Of a stretch of DNA of 6,043 nucleotides, positions 1 to 4,958 are shown piece after piece. Under the pieces are notes generated by a model. It worked only from the letters and a program-made list of their open reading frames with translations. It had not been told where the DNA came from and did not search any database. The stretch is from Halobacteriales archaeon (GTDB lineage Archaea; Thermoplasmatota; E2; JACPAO01; JAHFTW01), in contig JAIVGU010000040.1 in NCBI GenBank assembly GCA_020201445.1, positions 1-6,043 on the forward strand. Direction: 5' to 3'. How positions within the stretch are numbered: the first letter of the stretch is position 1; each line of letters opens with the position of its first letter. The position numbers and the translations under genes were made by a program.

Positions 1-92
1 CCGAGCAGGGATTCCGAGGATTGCGGGGGAGTTGTCTGGGGCCACGACCACCCCAAGGAAACCTCCCCGTCATCCCTGAAATCCTGCTTCGG
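1..92. repeat. Long imperfect inverted repeat in non-coding DNA
   Basis: Bases 1-9 pair with 83-92 with one bulge (CCGA-GCAGG against CCTGC-T-TCGG). Further in, 10-13 pair with 80-83 in an alternative register, 18-21 (GGAT) with 72-75 (ATCC), 24-28 with 65-69 (CGGGG/CCCCG), 31-33 with 60-62 and 37-41 with 51-55 (TGGGG/CCCCA), leaving a loop near 42-50. The helices are short and separated by bulges. GC-rich sequence makes such pairings easy to find, so this may be a structured RNA, a terminator region for a gene beyond the left edge, or chance. It has no recognisable RNA-family signature. Confidence 0.3.
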
Positions 93-93
93 C

Positions 94-143
94 CCGCGGC
101 GCGTCGAGGGGTTCGGGTGCAATGCCGCCAACGCGCAGCGCGG
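94..143. repeat. Short GC-rich inverted repeat
   Basis: Bases 94-98 (CCGCG) pair with 139-143 (CGCGG). With small bulges the stem continues through 100-103 against 134-138. The interior (105-131) contains GGGGTTCGGG, which superficially resembles a tRNA T-arm but has no matching cloverleaf. It lies between the two larger inverted repeats, so 1-227 could fold as three consecutive hairpins. Low complexity and high GC make chance a real alternative. Confidence 0.25.
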
Positions 144-148
144 ATGTG

Positions 149-226
149 GGCGCCCTGGGAGCCGGGGCCGCGGGTCCGGGGAAGGAGAACGGTTCCCGGA
201 TTCCTGGCCCTGGCTCCCAGGACGCC
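149..226 (+). other. Long hairpin, possible structured RNA or terminator
   Basis: Position i pairs with 375-i from 149/226 inward to 182/193, leaving a 10-base loop (183-192). Of 34 positions, 27 are Watson-Crick pairs, 5 are G-T (164/211, 170/205, 173/202, 174/201, 181/194) and only 2 are mismatches (153/222, 171/204). The core is a perfect 10-bp repeat, CCTGGGAGCC (154-163) and GGCTCCCAGG (212-221). All five G-T pairs would be G-U wobbles in a plus-strand RNA but C-A mismatches in a minus-strand RNA, which favours a plus-strand transcript. It begins 8 bp beyond the stop codon of the minus-strand winged-helix gene, so a bidirectional terminator role is also possible. No U-tract follows on either side. 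Confidence 0.5.
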
Positions 227-234
227 TTGCAGGA

Positions 235-864
235 CTAGAAGGCGAACACGGCCTCGTCCGCAGGCGCCGCCGCGACGGCGAAGCTCGGCACGGCGGGGGC
301 GGCGAGGGGGTCCTGCGCCGTCCACGGGACCGTCGGGTCGGTGGCCTGCTCGGGGAACAGGCCGACGCTGGGCCAGGCCGCCTCGAGGGCGGGGGTGGGG
401 AAGACGGAGATGCTGCGTTCCTGCGGGGCGCGCTGGACGAGGCCGGCCTCCTCCAGGCGCAGCAGGCGGCGGTGGACGACGGAGGCGGCGAGGCCGAGGC
501 GCTGGGCGAGGCCCTTCTGGTTGGCGCCGGGGGCCTCCATCACCGCGCGCGCCACGTCGGCGTTGCGGGGGTCGCGCAGCAGCAGCGGGGCGACCTTGTG
601 GGCGGCGGCGCCCTCGCGGCGGTCGAACAGGCAGAGGCGGCCGTCGAGCTTGCGCACCGTGATGCGGCGCTCGCCCTCGAGGCGGCGGACGTGGTGGAGG
701 CAGGTGTGCCAGTTGAGGCCGAGGAGGTGGGCGGCGCGCAGCACGTGCAGGCCCGGGTTGGCGGTGATGAGGGCCAGGAGGAGGCCGCGGGAGCGCTCGC
801 CGGAGCGGCGGCCGGGGTGGAGGGGACGGGGGCGGGGCTGAGGGTCAGCGAGCATGGGGTTCAT
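235..864 (-). CDS. Double winged-helix DNA-binding regulator
   Basis: This 209-residue protein is a probable transcription regulator with two winged-helix domains. The first spans about 26-85, with helix-turn-helix GLNWHTCLHHVRRLE (49-63) and a wing ending in RLCLFDRR. The second spans about 89-158, with QKGLAQRLGL, helix SVVHRRLLRLEEAGLV (128-143) and a wing ending in ISVFPTP. The first 25 residues are rich in Pro and Arg and the last 45 are an Ala/Pro-rich tail, both probably disordered. No membrane segment or metal-binding cluster is visible. It starts 54 bp after the TrmB gene on the same strand, with no TATA-like box in the gap, so co-transcription is likely. An inverted repeat in that gap (877-892) could be an operator. 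ATG at 864 is the longest reasonable start; ATG at 855 is equally possible, and neither has a clear Shine-Dalgarno sequence. The ligand and target genes cannot be read from the sequence. Confidence 0.85.
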   Translation of the reverse strand: MNPMLADPQPRPRPLHPGRRSGERSRGLLLALITANPGLHVLRAAHLLGLNWHTCLHHVRRLEGERRITVRKLDGRLCLFDRREGAAAHKVAPLLLRDPRNADVARAVMEAPGANQKGLAQRLGLAASVVHRRLLRLEEAGLVQRAPQERSISVFPTPALEAAWPSVGLFPEQATDPTVPWTAQDPLAAPAVPSFAVAAAPADEAVFAF

Positions 865-876
865 GGGGGACCGGCT

Positions 877-892
877 GCGGACACCTGTCCGC
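877..892. promoter_or_regulatory. Perfect inverted repeat GCGGACA-CC-TGTCCGC
   Basis: The arms are 7 bp each with a 2-bp centre. The repeat lies in the 54-bp gap between the TrmB gene stop (919) and the downstream winged-helix start (864), 13 bp before that ATG. Its size and symmetry suit a dimeric winged-helix operator, and autoregulation of the downstream gene is one reading. It could equally act as an RNA hairpin in the operon transcript that sets relative expression. Confidence 0.45.
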
Positions 893-918
893 CCCCGTGG
901 CTTGGCCCTCCAGGGACT

Positions 919-2154
919 TCACGACTGTTCTGTCTGGAGCCGACGGACAGGTTCCGCCAGCGCCTCGGCCTGCCACTCGGGGCCCAGGATGTCCACCAGC
1001 TCGGGGCGGGTGGCCCAGATGGACCACTCCCCCTCGGCATGGGCCTCGGGGGCGTCGCCCACCCCCAGGCCGAGCAGGGTGTGGGCGCCGTCCACGACCG
1101 CCACCAGGTTGCCGGTGGGGCGGAACGGCTCCACCACGGCGCCGGGGACGCGGGGGCTCTCGGGGGGGACGCGCAGGACGACGGTGACCCCCTGCGCCGC
1201 GCGCTGGGCGAGCGCGTCGAACACGCCCTGCCGCCGCCAGCGCGCGACCTCGGCGCTGGGGGCCTGCAGGACGATGGAGGAGCGGGCGCCGAGCACCATC
1301 TCCTTGAGGCGGGCGCCGCGCACCCAGCGGCCGCGCAGCACCTGCACCTGGCGCGGCTCGCCGCCGGTGGCGAGGTCGGCGGCGGAGAGCGCCTGCGCCC
1401 ACGCCTGGTCGAAGAGCGCCTTCTGCGCCAGCACGACGTCGGAGGCGTTGAGCCACAGCACCGCCTCCTCCGCGCCGGAGATGCCCTTGCCGGCGGTGAC
1501 GAAGAGGGCGGCCTCGCGGGCGTCCACCAGGAGGGCCTGGTAGAAGGTGGGGAGGTCGCCGTAGCGCACCTCGACCCCCTCCAGGTCCGCGAAGGGGAGC
1601 TCGCCGCCGCGGCCGCGCTTGGCCAGGACGCGCACCAGGATGCCGGCCTGGGTGCGCGCGCGCAGGGTCTCGCGCAGCGCCGCCGCGTCGAGGCGGGCGA
1701 GGCCGTCGCTGGAGGTCACGAACTGGATCTCCTCGGTGGCGGCGTCGAGCATGCGCGCCAGCAGCCCCACGACCTGGGAGCGGCCCTGGTGGACGGCGAA
1801 GCGCTGCCGGGCCGGCTCCGCCTGCGCGAGGGGGCGCGGCCACGCGGCGGCGACCGCCATCCGCTGGGCGTCGAGCGCCTCGACGTGGGCGCGGCGGGAC
1901 TCGAGGGCGCGGCGCAGCGCCTCCTCGGGGGAGCGCGGCAGGTAGCGGGCGGGCCGCTCCAGGCTCTTCTCGGCGAACCCCTTCTCGACGAGGCGGTCGA
2001 GGACGCGGTAGGTGTCGCTGCGGCGCCGGCCGGCGGCCTCGGCCACGGAGGCGGCGCGCGACGGGCCGAGGCGGGAGAGGTGGTAGTACATCTGCGCCTC
2101 GCCCTCGTCGAGGCCATACTCCTGGACGCGGCGCAGCAGGTCGCTCAGCTCCAC
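919..2154 (-). CDS. TrmB-family regulator with two PLD-like sensor halves
   Basis: This 411-residue protein carries an N-terminal TrmB-type winged helix (about 2-75), with EYGLDEGEAQMYYHLSRLG leading to recognition helix RRSDTYRVLDRLVEKGF (44-60). A short Arg/Ala-rich helix follows (about 76-104), a likely dimerisation coiled coil. Two phospholipase-D-like sensor halves come next (about 119-257 and 270-400). In TrmB proteins this fold is an effector-binding, non-catalytic domain. At the HxKxxxxD position the first half reads FYQALLVD (204-211) and the second GNLVAVVD (348-355), so His and Lys are lost and only Asp remains. At 411 residues it is longer than the roughly 250-350 usual for this group, because of the second half. 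GTG at 2154 is chosen because the TrmB domain begins there and it sits 2 nt after the receiver stop, implying translational coupling; the frame stays open upstream but is not protein-like. The ligand is unknown (sugars for characterised members). Confidence 0.85.
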   Translation of the reverse strand: MELSDLLRRVQEYGLDEGEAQMYYHLSRLGPSRAASVAEAAGRRRSDTYRVLDRLVEKGFAEKSLERPARYLPRSPEEALRRALESRRAHVEALDAQRMAVAAAWPRPLAQAEPARQRFAVHQGRSQVVGLLARMLDAATEEIQFVTSSDGLARLDAAALRETLRARTQAGILVRVLAKRGRGGELPFADLEGVEVRYGDLPTFYQALLVDAREAALFVTAGKGISGAEEAVLWLNASDVVLAQKALFDQAWAQALSAADLATGGEPRQVQVLRGRWVRGARLKEMVLGARSSIVLQAPSAEVARWRRQGVFDALAQRAAQGVTVVLRVPPESPRVPGAVVEPFRPTGNLVAVVDGAHTLLGLGVGDAPEAHAEGEWSIWATRPELVDILGPEWQAEALAEPVRRLQTEQS

Positions 2155-2156
2155 GC

Positions 2157-2570
2157 TCAGGCCCCCAGGAAGCGGGCGACCTCGCCCTCGAGGCGGTCGC
2201 CGTAGGTCAGGTGCTTGAGCAGGAAGTCGTCGGCGCCGGCGGCCAGCGCGCGCTCCACGATGGCGTCGGACTGCACGGCGGAGAGGACCAGGATGGGGGC
2301 GCTGTGGCCGAGCGAGCGCAGGCGGCGCACCACCTCGATGCCCGACATGTCGGGCAGGCGGTAGTCGACCAGGCAGAGCGCGAAGGGGCCGAGGGCGGCC
2401 TCCTCCAGCGCCGCGGCGCCGCTGCGGGCGTGCACCGGGTCGAAGCGGCGGCTGCGGCGCAGCGCGCGGAAGGTGGTGCGGGCGTCGTCGGGGTCGTCCT
2501 CGACCACCAGGACGCGCACCGGGTCTGCCGTCGGGCCTGCTGGGGGGGCTTCCGCGCGTGGATTCGTCAT
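2157..2570 (-). CDS. Single-domain response regulator (CheY-like receiver)
   Basis: This 137-residue stand-alone receiver follows a Pro/Ala-rich N-terminal stretch of about 17 residues. All phosphorylation residues are present: acidic pocket E24-D25-D26 (VLVVEDDP), phosphoacceptor D69 (CLVDYRLPDMSG), switch Ser S97 (ILVLSA) and K119 (DDFLLK). No output domain follows, so it must act through a partner. The stop is followed after 2 nt by the TrmB-family GTG start, making that protein the first candidate partner; the kinase at 3075-4202 is a plausible phosphodonor. Both assignments are inferred from position. ATG at 2570 is preferred because GGAGG lies 4 nt upstream (2575-2579) and the longer reading from 2633 adds residues with no receiver homology and would start in the promoter. 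It heads a probable three-gene operon, divergent from the response regulator at 2666. Confidence 0.9.
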   Translation of the reverse strand: MTNPRAEAPPAGPTADPVRVLVVEDDPDDARTTFRALRRSRRFDPVHARSGAAALEEAALGPFALCLVDYRLPDMSGIEVVRRLRSLGHSAPILVLSAVQSDAIVERALAAGADDFLLKHLTYGDRLEGEVARFLGA

Positions 2571-2581
2571 GCTGCCTCCTG

Positions 2582-2603
2582 CGCGCCAAGGGACCCTGGC
2601 GCG
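2582..2603. promoter_or_regulatory. Inverted repeat in the leader of the receiver-TrmB operon
   Basis: CGCGCCA (2582-2588) and TGGCGCG (2597-2603) are perfect 7-bp arms. The 8-bp centre adds GGG/CCC around one A, so with one bulged A the stem is 10 bp. It lies 12-33 bp before the minus-strand ATG at 2570, just upstream of the Shine-Dalgarno site and just downstream of the transcription start predicted from the TATA element (about 2605). That position suits a repressor operator or a 5' leader hairpin that affects ribosome access. Confidence 0.45.
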
Positions 2604-2629
2604 TCTGTCTGGCCCCATGGGACACAAAC

Positions 2630-2640
2630 GCATTTATGCC
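2630..2640. promoter_or_regulatory. TATA-like element, possibly shared by divergent genes
   Basis: ATTTATG on the plus strand (2632-2638) is centred 31 bp before GTG 2666, matching a leaderless archaeal promoter with its TATA box near -26 to -30. The minus strand reads CATAAAT over the same bases and would predict a start near 2605, giving a leader of about 35 nt for the receiver gene at 2570, which has a Shine-Dalgarno site. The surrounding 2620-2640 region is clearly more AT-rich than the genes. One box serving both directions is an inference. Confidence 0.5.
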
Positions 2641-2665
2641 CTGGACCTGTGGCATACCAGACCTT

Positions 2666-3085
2666 GTGAACAACGGCTCGGCCCTGAAGCCTCTCGGACA
2701 GTTCCTTGCGGTCGAGGACGACCTCATCGTCCAGCGCGGCATCGCCCGCGCCGTGGCGGGGGACTACGCGGTCAGCTTCGCGGACACCGGCGAGGCGGCG
2801 CTGCGCGAGCTGGCGGCCGCGTCCCACCTGCCCATCTTCGTCCTGCTGGACTTCATGCTCCCCGACATGAACGGGGTGCAGGTGGTGCAGCGCCTGCGCG
2901 CCGACCCGCGCACGAAGTTCCTCCCCATCGTGATCTTCTCCTCCCTGCGCGACGCGCGCCACATCCGCGCGGCGATGGAGGCGGGCGCCAACTCCTGGGT
3001 GGTCAAGCGCGACGACCCCAAGTCGTTCGAGGATTGCGTGCAGGCCGTGTGCCGGTATTGGACCCATCTGGACGTCAGCTCCTAG
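2666..3085 (+). CDS. Rcp1-like single-domain response regulator
   Basis: This 139-residue receiver has no output domain. Visible residues are E17-D18-D19 (LAVEDDL), phosphoacceptor D62 (VLLDFMLPDMNG), S92 (IVIFSS) and K114 (SWVVKRDD). The ending GANSWVVK...FEDCVQAVCRYW resembles the Rcp1-type receivers that partner phytochrome-like and other soluble histidine kinases, in which an aromatic C-terminal Tyr-Trp is common. GTG at 2666 is chosen because a TATA-like box is centred 31 bp upstream, no Shine-Dalgarno sequence is present, and the earlier ATG at 2558 would add 36 non-receiver residues and overlap the divergent gene. It converges on the hybrid kinase gene, overlapping it by 11 bp. That kinase is its most likely phosphodonor by proximity, which is inference. 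It may pass phosphate on, act as a phosphate sink, or bind a protein target. Confidence 0.88.
   Translation: MNNGSALKPLGQFLAVEDDLIVQRGIARAVAGDYAVSFADTGEAALRELAAASHLPIFVLLDFMLPDMNGVQVVQRLRADPRTKFLPIVIFSSLRDARHIRAAMEAGANSWVVKRDDPKSFEDCVQAVCRYWTHLDVSS
3075..3085. other. 11-bp convergent gene overlap
   Basis: The minus-strand kinase stop (TGA, 3077-3075) lies inside the last codons of the plus-strand response regulator, whose TAG is at 3083-3085. Both reading frames stay protein-like up to their stops. There is no room for a conventional terminator between them, so each transcript must extend antisense into the other gene or end within it. Confidence 0.85.
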
Positions 3086-4202
3086 GTTCCCGCGGCCAGG
3101 TGAAGCAGAAGCGGACGCCCCGGCCTCCCTCGCCGTCCTCGATGCGGATGGCGCCGCCGTGCGCCTCCACGACCTTGCGCACCAGCGCCAGCCCGACGCC
3201 GCTGCCCTTGCCCTGCGGGCCGAGCGTCTGGAAGAGGCGGAAGGCGGCCTCGCGCAGGTTCGGCGGGATGCCGGGCCCGTCGTCGGCGACCGTGAACTCG
3301 CACAGCGGGCCGGCCTCGCGGCCGCCCACGTCGACGCTCCCGGAGGGGCCGCCGTGGTGCTTGAGCGCGTTGTCGATGAGGTTCTGGAAGACGCGCGCCA
3401 GCGCCACGCGGTCGGCGACCATGGCCGGGAGCGGGCCGACGCGGACCTGGAAGCCGGCCGGGACGCCCAGGCTGGCCACCACCTCGTCGACGAGGGCGCG
3501 GGTGTCGAGCGGGGCCGGGGTGCCGCGGACGCGGCCGGCCTGGGTGAGCTGCAGGACGCCGTCGATCATCCCGAAGAGGCGCTGCACGCGGGGGGCGATG
3601 CCCTGCAGCTCCTCGGACGCGGCCTCGCCGCGGCCCGCCTCGAGGTGGCCCTGCGCGTCGAGGACCAGGTAGTGGATGGCGCGCAGCGGCGCCTTGAGGT
3701 CGTGCGAGACGACGTGCGCGAAGTCGTCGAGCTCGGCGTTGCGCGCCGCCAGCTCTGCCGCCTTCGCCGCCAACTCGGCGGCCCAGCGGCCGCGCTCGAC
3801 GGCGTGCCGGATGGCGCGCTCGAGCTGCCCCGGGTCCGTCTGGGTCTTCTCGATGAAGTCCTGCGCGCCCTCGCGCAGCGCGGCGGCGGCGACCTCGCCG
3901 TCCTCCTCGCCGGTCATCACGACGACCGGGACGGAGGGGGCGGCCGCGAGGATGGCGCGCACGGTGGCGGTGCCATGGCCGTCGGGGAGCCCGAGGTCCA
4001 GCAGGACGCAGTCATAGGCGGTCTCGCGCAGCATCTGCGCCGCCTCCGCGAGGGAGCCGGCGGCGTCGGCCTGCACCGCGAGGCGGGGCGAGCCGTGCAG
4101 GGCGGTGGTGGAGAAGCGGCGGAACAGCGGGTCGTCCTCGACGATGAGGATGCGGGCACTTTGGCGGGTGTGCGGGGCCGCCGCCACCTGGACCTGCGTC
4201 AT
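3075..4202 (-). CDS. Soluble REC-HisKA-HATPase hybrid histidine kinase
   Basis: This 375-residue cytoplasmic sensor kinase has an N-terminal receiver (about 16-130): E22-D23-D24, phosphoacceptor D69 (LLDLGLPDGHG), T97 and K119. An Ala/Glu-rich coiled coil follows (about 125-160). The dimerisation/phosphoacceptor domain has the H-box VVSHDLKAPLR with H166. The ATP-binding domain (about 260-372) has the N-box FQNLIDNALKH (N273, N277), G1 box ADDGPGI (306-311), F-box FRLF (320-323) and G2 box GKGSGVGL (330-337). All catalytic motifs look intact. There is no transmembrane helix and no PAS or GAF domain, so the receiver itself is the only input domain; an upstream kinase or protein partner may control it. 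ATG at 4202 has GGAGG 5 nt upstream (4208-4212). It probably has its own promoter in the 163-bp region upstream. Two stand-alone receivers nearby are candidate substrates. Confidence 0.93.
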   Translation of the reverse strand: MTQVQVAAAPHTRQSARILIVEDDPLFRRFSTTALHGSPRLAVQADAAGSLAEAAQMLRETAYDCVLLDLGLPDGHGTATVRAILAAAPSVPVVVMTGEEDGEVAAAALREGAQDFIEKTQTDPGQLERAIRHAVERGRWAAELAAKAAELAARNAELDDFAHVVSHDLKAPLRAIHYLVLDAQGHLEAGRGEAASEELQGIAPRVQRLFGMIDGVLQLTQAGRVRGTPAPLDTRALVDEVVASLGVPAGFQVRVGPLPAMVADRVALARVFQNLIDNALKHHGGPSGSVDVGGREAGPLCEFTVADDGPGIPPNLREAAFRLFQTLGPQGKGSGVGLALVRKVVEAHGGAIRIEDGEGGRGVRFCFTWPREPRS

Positions 4203-4286
4203 GCGCCCCTCCGGGTGTTGTCAAAACTCTGGCAACGCCCCAACTTTTGTCGATGCGCTTCAGGGTGGGGGCGCGTCGCAGCCATG

Positions 4287-4302
4287 GTAGCGAACCCGCT
4301 AC
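4287..4302. promoter_or_regulatory. Inverted repeat GTAGCG-N4-CGCTAC, candidate operator
   Basis: Perfect 6-bp arms flank a 4-bp centre. On the minus strand it lies directly downstream of the TATA-like box, between that box and the predicted transcription start (about 4280). A protein bound here would block polymerase recruitment or start-site access, the classical position for archaeal repressors. One of the local winged-helix proteins is an obvious but unproven candidate. Confidence 0.45.
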
Positions 4303-4314
4303 GAAGTATAGAAA
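4303..4314 (-). promoter_or_regulatory. TATA-like box upstream of the kinase gene
   Basis: The minus strand reads TTTCTATACTT here, the best TATA match in the window apart from 2632-2638. With usual archaeal spacing it predicts a start near 4280 and a leader of about 80 nt, consistent with the Shine-Dalgarno site before ATG 4202. The plus strand (AAGTATAGAAA) is also TATA-like, but no credible plus-strand gene follows. Confidence 0.5.
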
Positions 4315-4320
4315 CATTGG

Positions 4321-4330
4321 TGTATCTACA
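4321..4330. promoter_or_regulatory. TGTA-N2-TACA palindrome upstream of the kinase TATA box
   Basis: The arms are TGTA and TACA with a 2-bp centre. Reading along the minus strand it lies about 7 bp before the TATA-like box, in the BRE/activator position. The arms are short, so chance is possible, but a dyad on each side of one promoter is suggestive of regulation. Confidence 0.3.
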
Positions 4331-4365
4331 TGGCGACAAACAGGGCCCGCGCACGAAAGGCTGCG

Positions 4366-4911
4366 TCACGGAAACGGCGTCTCCGCCGCGAGGGGCTCGC
4401 CGCCTTCCAGCAGGGGGGTTTCGGCCGCCATCCAAGGGTGATGCCCGGGCAGCGCGACCCCAAGGCCGGCCACCGACTCCACGCGCCCGCTGCCGCGGGG
4501 GGCGGCGGCGGGGCGGGCCTGGCGGGCGAGGGCCTTGACGATGGCGGAGAGGAGGCGGCGTGGGCTCAGTTCGGCCAGGCCCAGCACGTCCTCGGCGCCC
4601 TCGCGCATGAGCTGGTGCACCTCGGCGACCTCGGGCATCCACGGGGAGACCGCGATGGTCGGGACGCGGGCCGGGTTGACGGGCAGGGAGAGCAGGGCGT
4701 CGGGGGCCACGGGGGCGCCGGCGTCGAGGGCGACGATGCAGAGGTCGACGTCGCCGCCGTCCCAGGTGTCCTCGCCGCGGCGGACCTGGAAGCCGTGCGG
4801 CTCCATCGCGAGGACCGTCTCGACGTAGTCGGACTGGCAGGGCTCGGCGGACAGGAGGAGGATCCGGGTCGGCAGGCGCGTCATCACGGTGCGCTCGGCG
4901 CGGGCGGCCAT
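4366..4911 (-). CDS. Pseudo-receiver domain protein
   Basis: This 181-residue protein has the length and strand/helix pattern of a CheY-like receiver but has lost its chemistry. Counting from the ATG at 4884, RILLLSAEP stands where the acidic VEDDP motif belongs (residues 12-14 are S-A-E). The phosphoacceptor Asp aligns with A52 in DLCIVALDAG, although D54 is close by. S80 (IAVSP) keeps the switch hydroxyl. GAEDVLGLAEL places L103 where Lys is expected. The following helix (RRLLSAIVKALARQ) completes the fold. The last 50 residues are Gly/Pro/Ala-rich and probably disordered. It lies 47 bp after the winged-helix gene on the same strand and may be co-transcribed. ATG 4911 is listed; ATG 4884 is also credible because a weak CCATATGG lies 24-31 bp upstream of it. 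Neither has a Shine-Dalgarno site. It may be a phosphorylation-independent adaptor or ligand sensor. Confidence 0.75.
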   Translation of the reverse strand: MAARAERTVMTRLPTRILLLSAEPCQSDYVETVLAMEPHGFQVRRGEDTWDGGDVDLCIVALDAGAPVAPDALLSLPVNPARVPTIAVSPWMPEVAEVHQLMREGAEDVLGLAELSPRRLLSAIVKALARQARPAAAPRGSGRVESVAGLGVALPGHHPWMAAETPLLEGGEPLAAETPFP

Positions 4912-4958
4912 ATGGGGCCATGCAAGGACGGGTGGAATCCTGGCCGCCGTGGGCCTGG

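Larger units (their letters stand above)
4203..4365. other. Intergenic region carrying the kinase promoter
   Basis: This 163-bp gap between two minus-strand genes is much more AT-rich than its surroundings, especially at 4303-4335. It holds the kinase Shine-Dalgarno site (4208-4212), a TATA-like box and two inverted repeats listed separately. A second AT-rich patch (ACAAAAG on the minus strand, about 4240-4246) could be an alternative, closer TATA box. No terminator for the upstream gene and no small gene is evident. Confidence 0.6.

Noticed and set aside
105..131. tRNA T-arm-like GGGGTTCGGG
   Set aside because: There is no acceptor, D or anticodon arm at proper spacing.
170..200. Resemblance of GGTCCGGGGAAGGAG to the SRP RNA apical motif
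   Set aside because: Only a few bases match. The asymmetric loop and flanking helices of SRP RNA helix 8 are absent, and the element is a simple hairpin.
919..2154. Phospholipase D or nuclease activity for the TrmB protein
   Set aside because: Both HxKxxxxD positions lack His and Lys, so catalysis is not supported.
472..2205. 577-codon plus-strand open frame
   Set aside because: It lies antisense to the TrmB and winged-helix genes. Its Gly/Ala/Glu/His-rich translation lacks any domain pattern and arises from high GC at third positions of the real genes.
2571..2633. Upstream ATG (2633) for the receiver gene
   Set aside because: It would start inside the TATA element and skip the GGAGG site. 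The added 21 residues are not receiver-like.
2155..2742. N-terminal extension of the TrmB frame by 196 residues
   Set aside because: The extension is an Arg/Pro/Gly-rich shadow overlapping the whole receiver gene. The TrmB domain starts at GTG 2154.
3159..4538. 459-codon plus-strand open frame
   Set aside because: It is antisense to the hybrid kinase, which has every expected motif, and its own translation is low in complexity.
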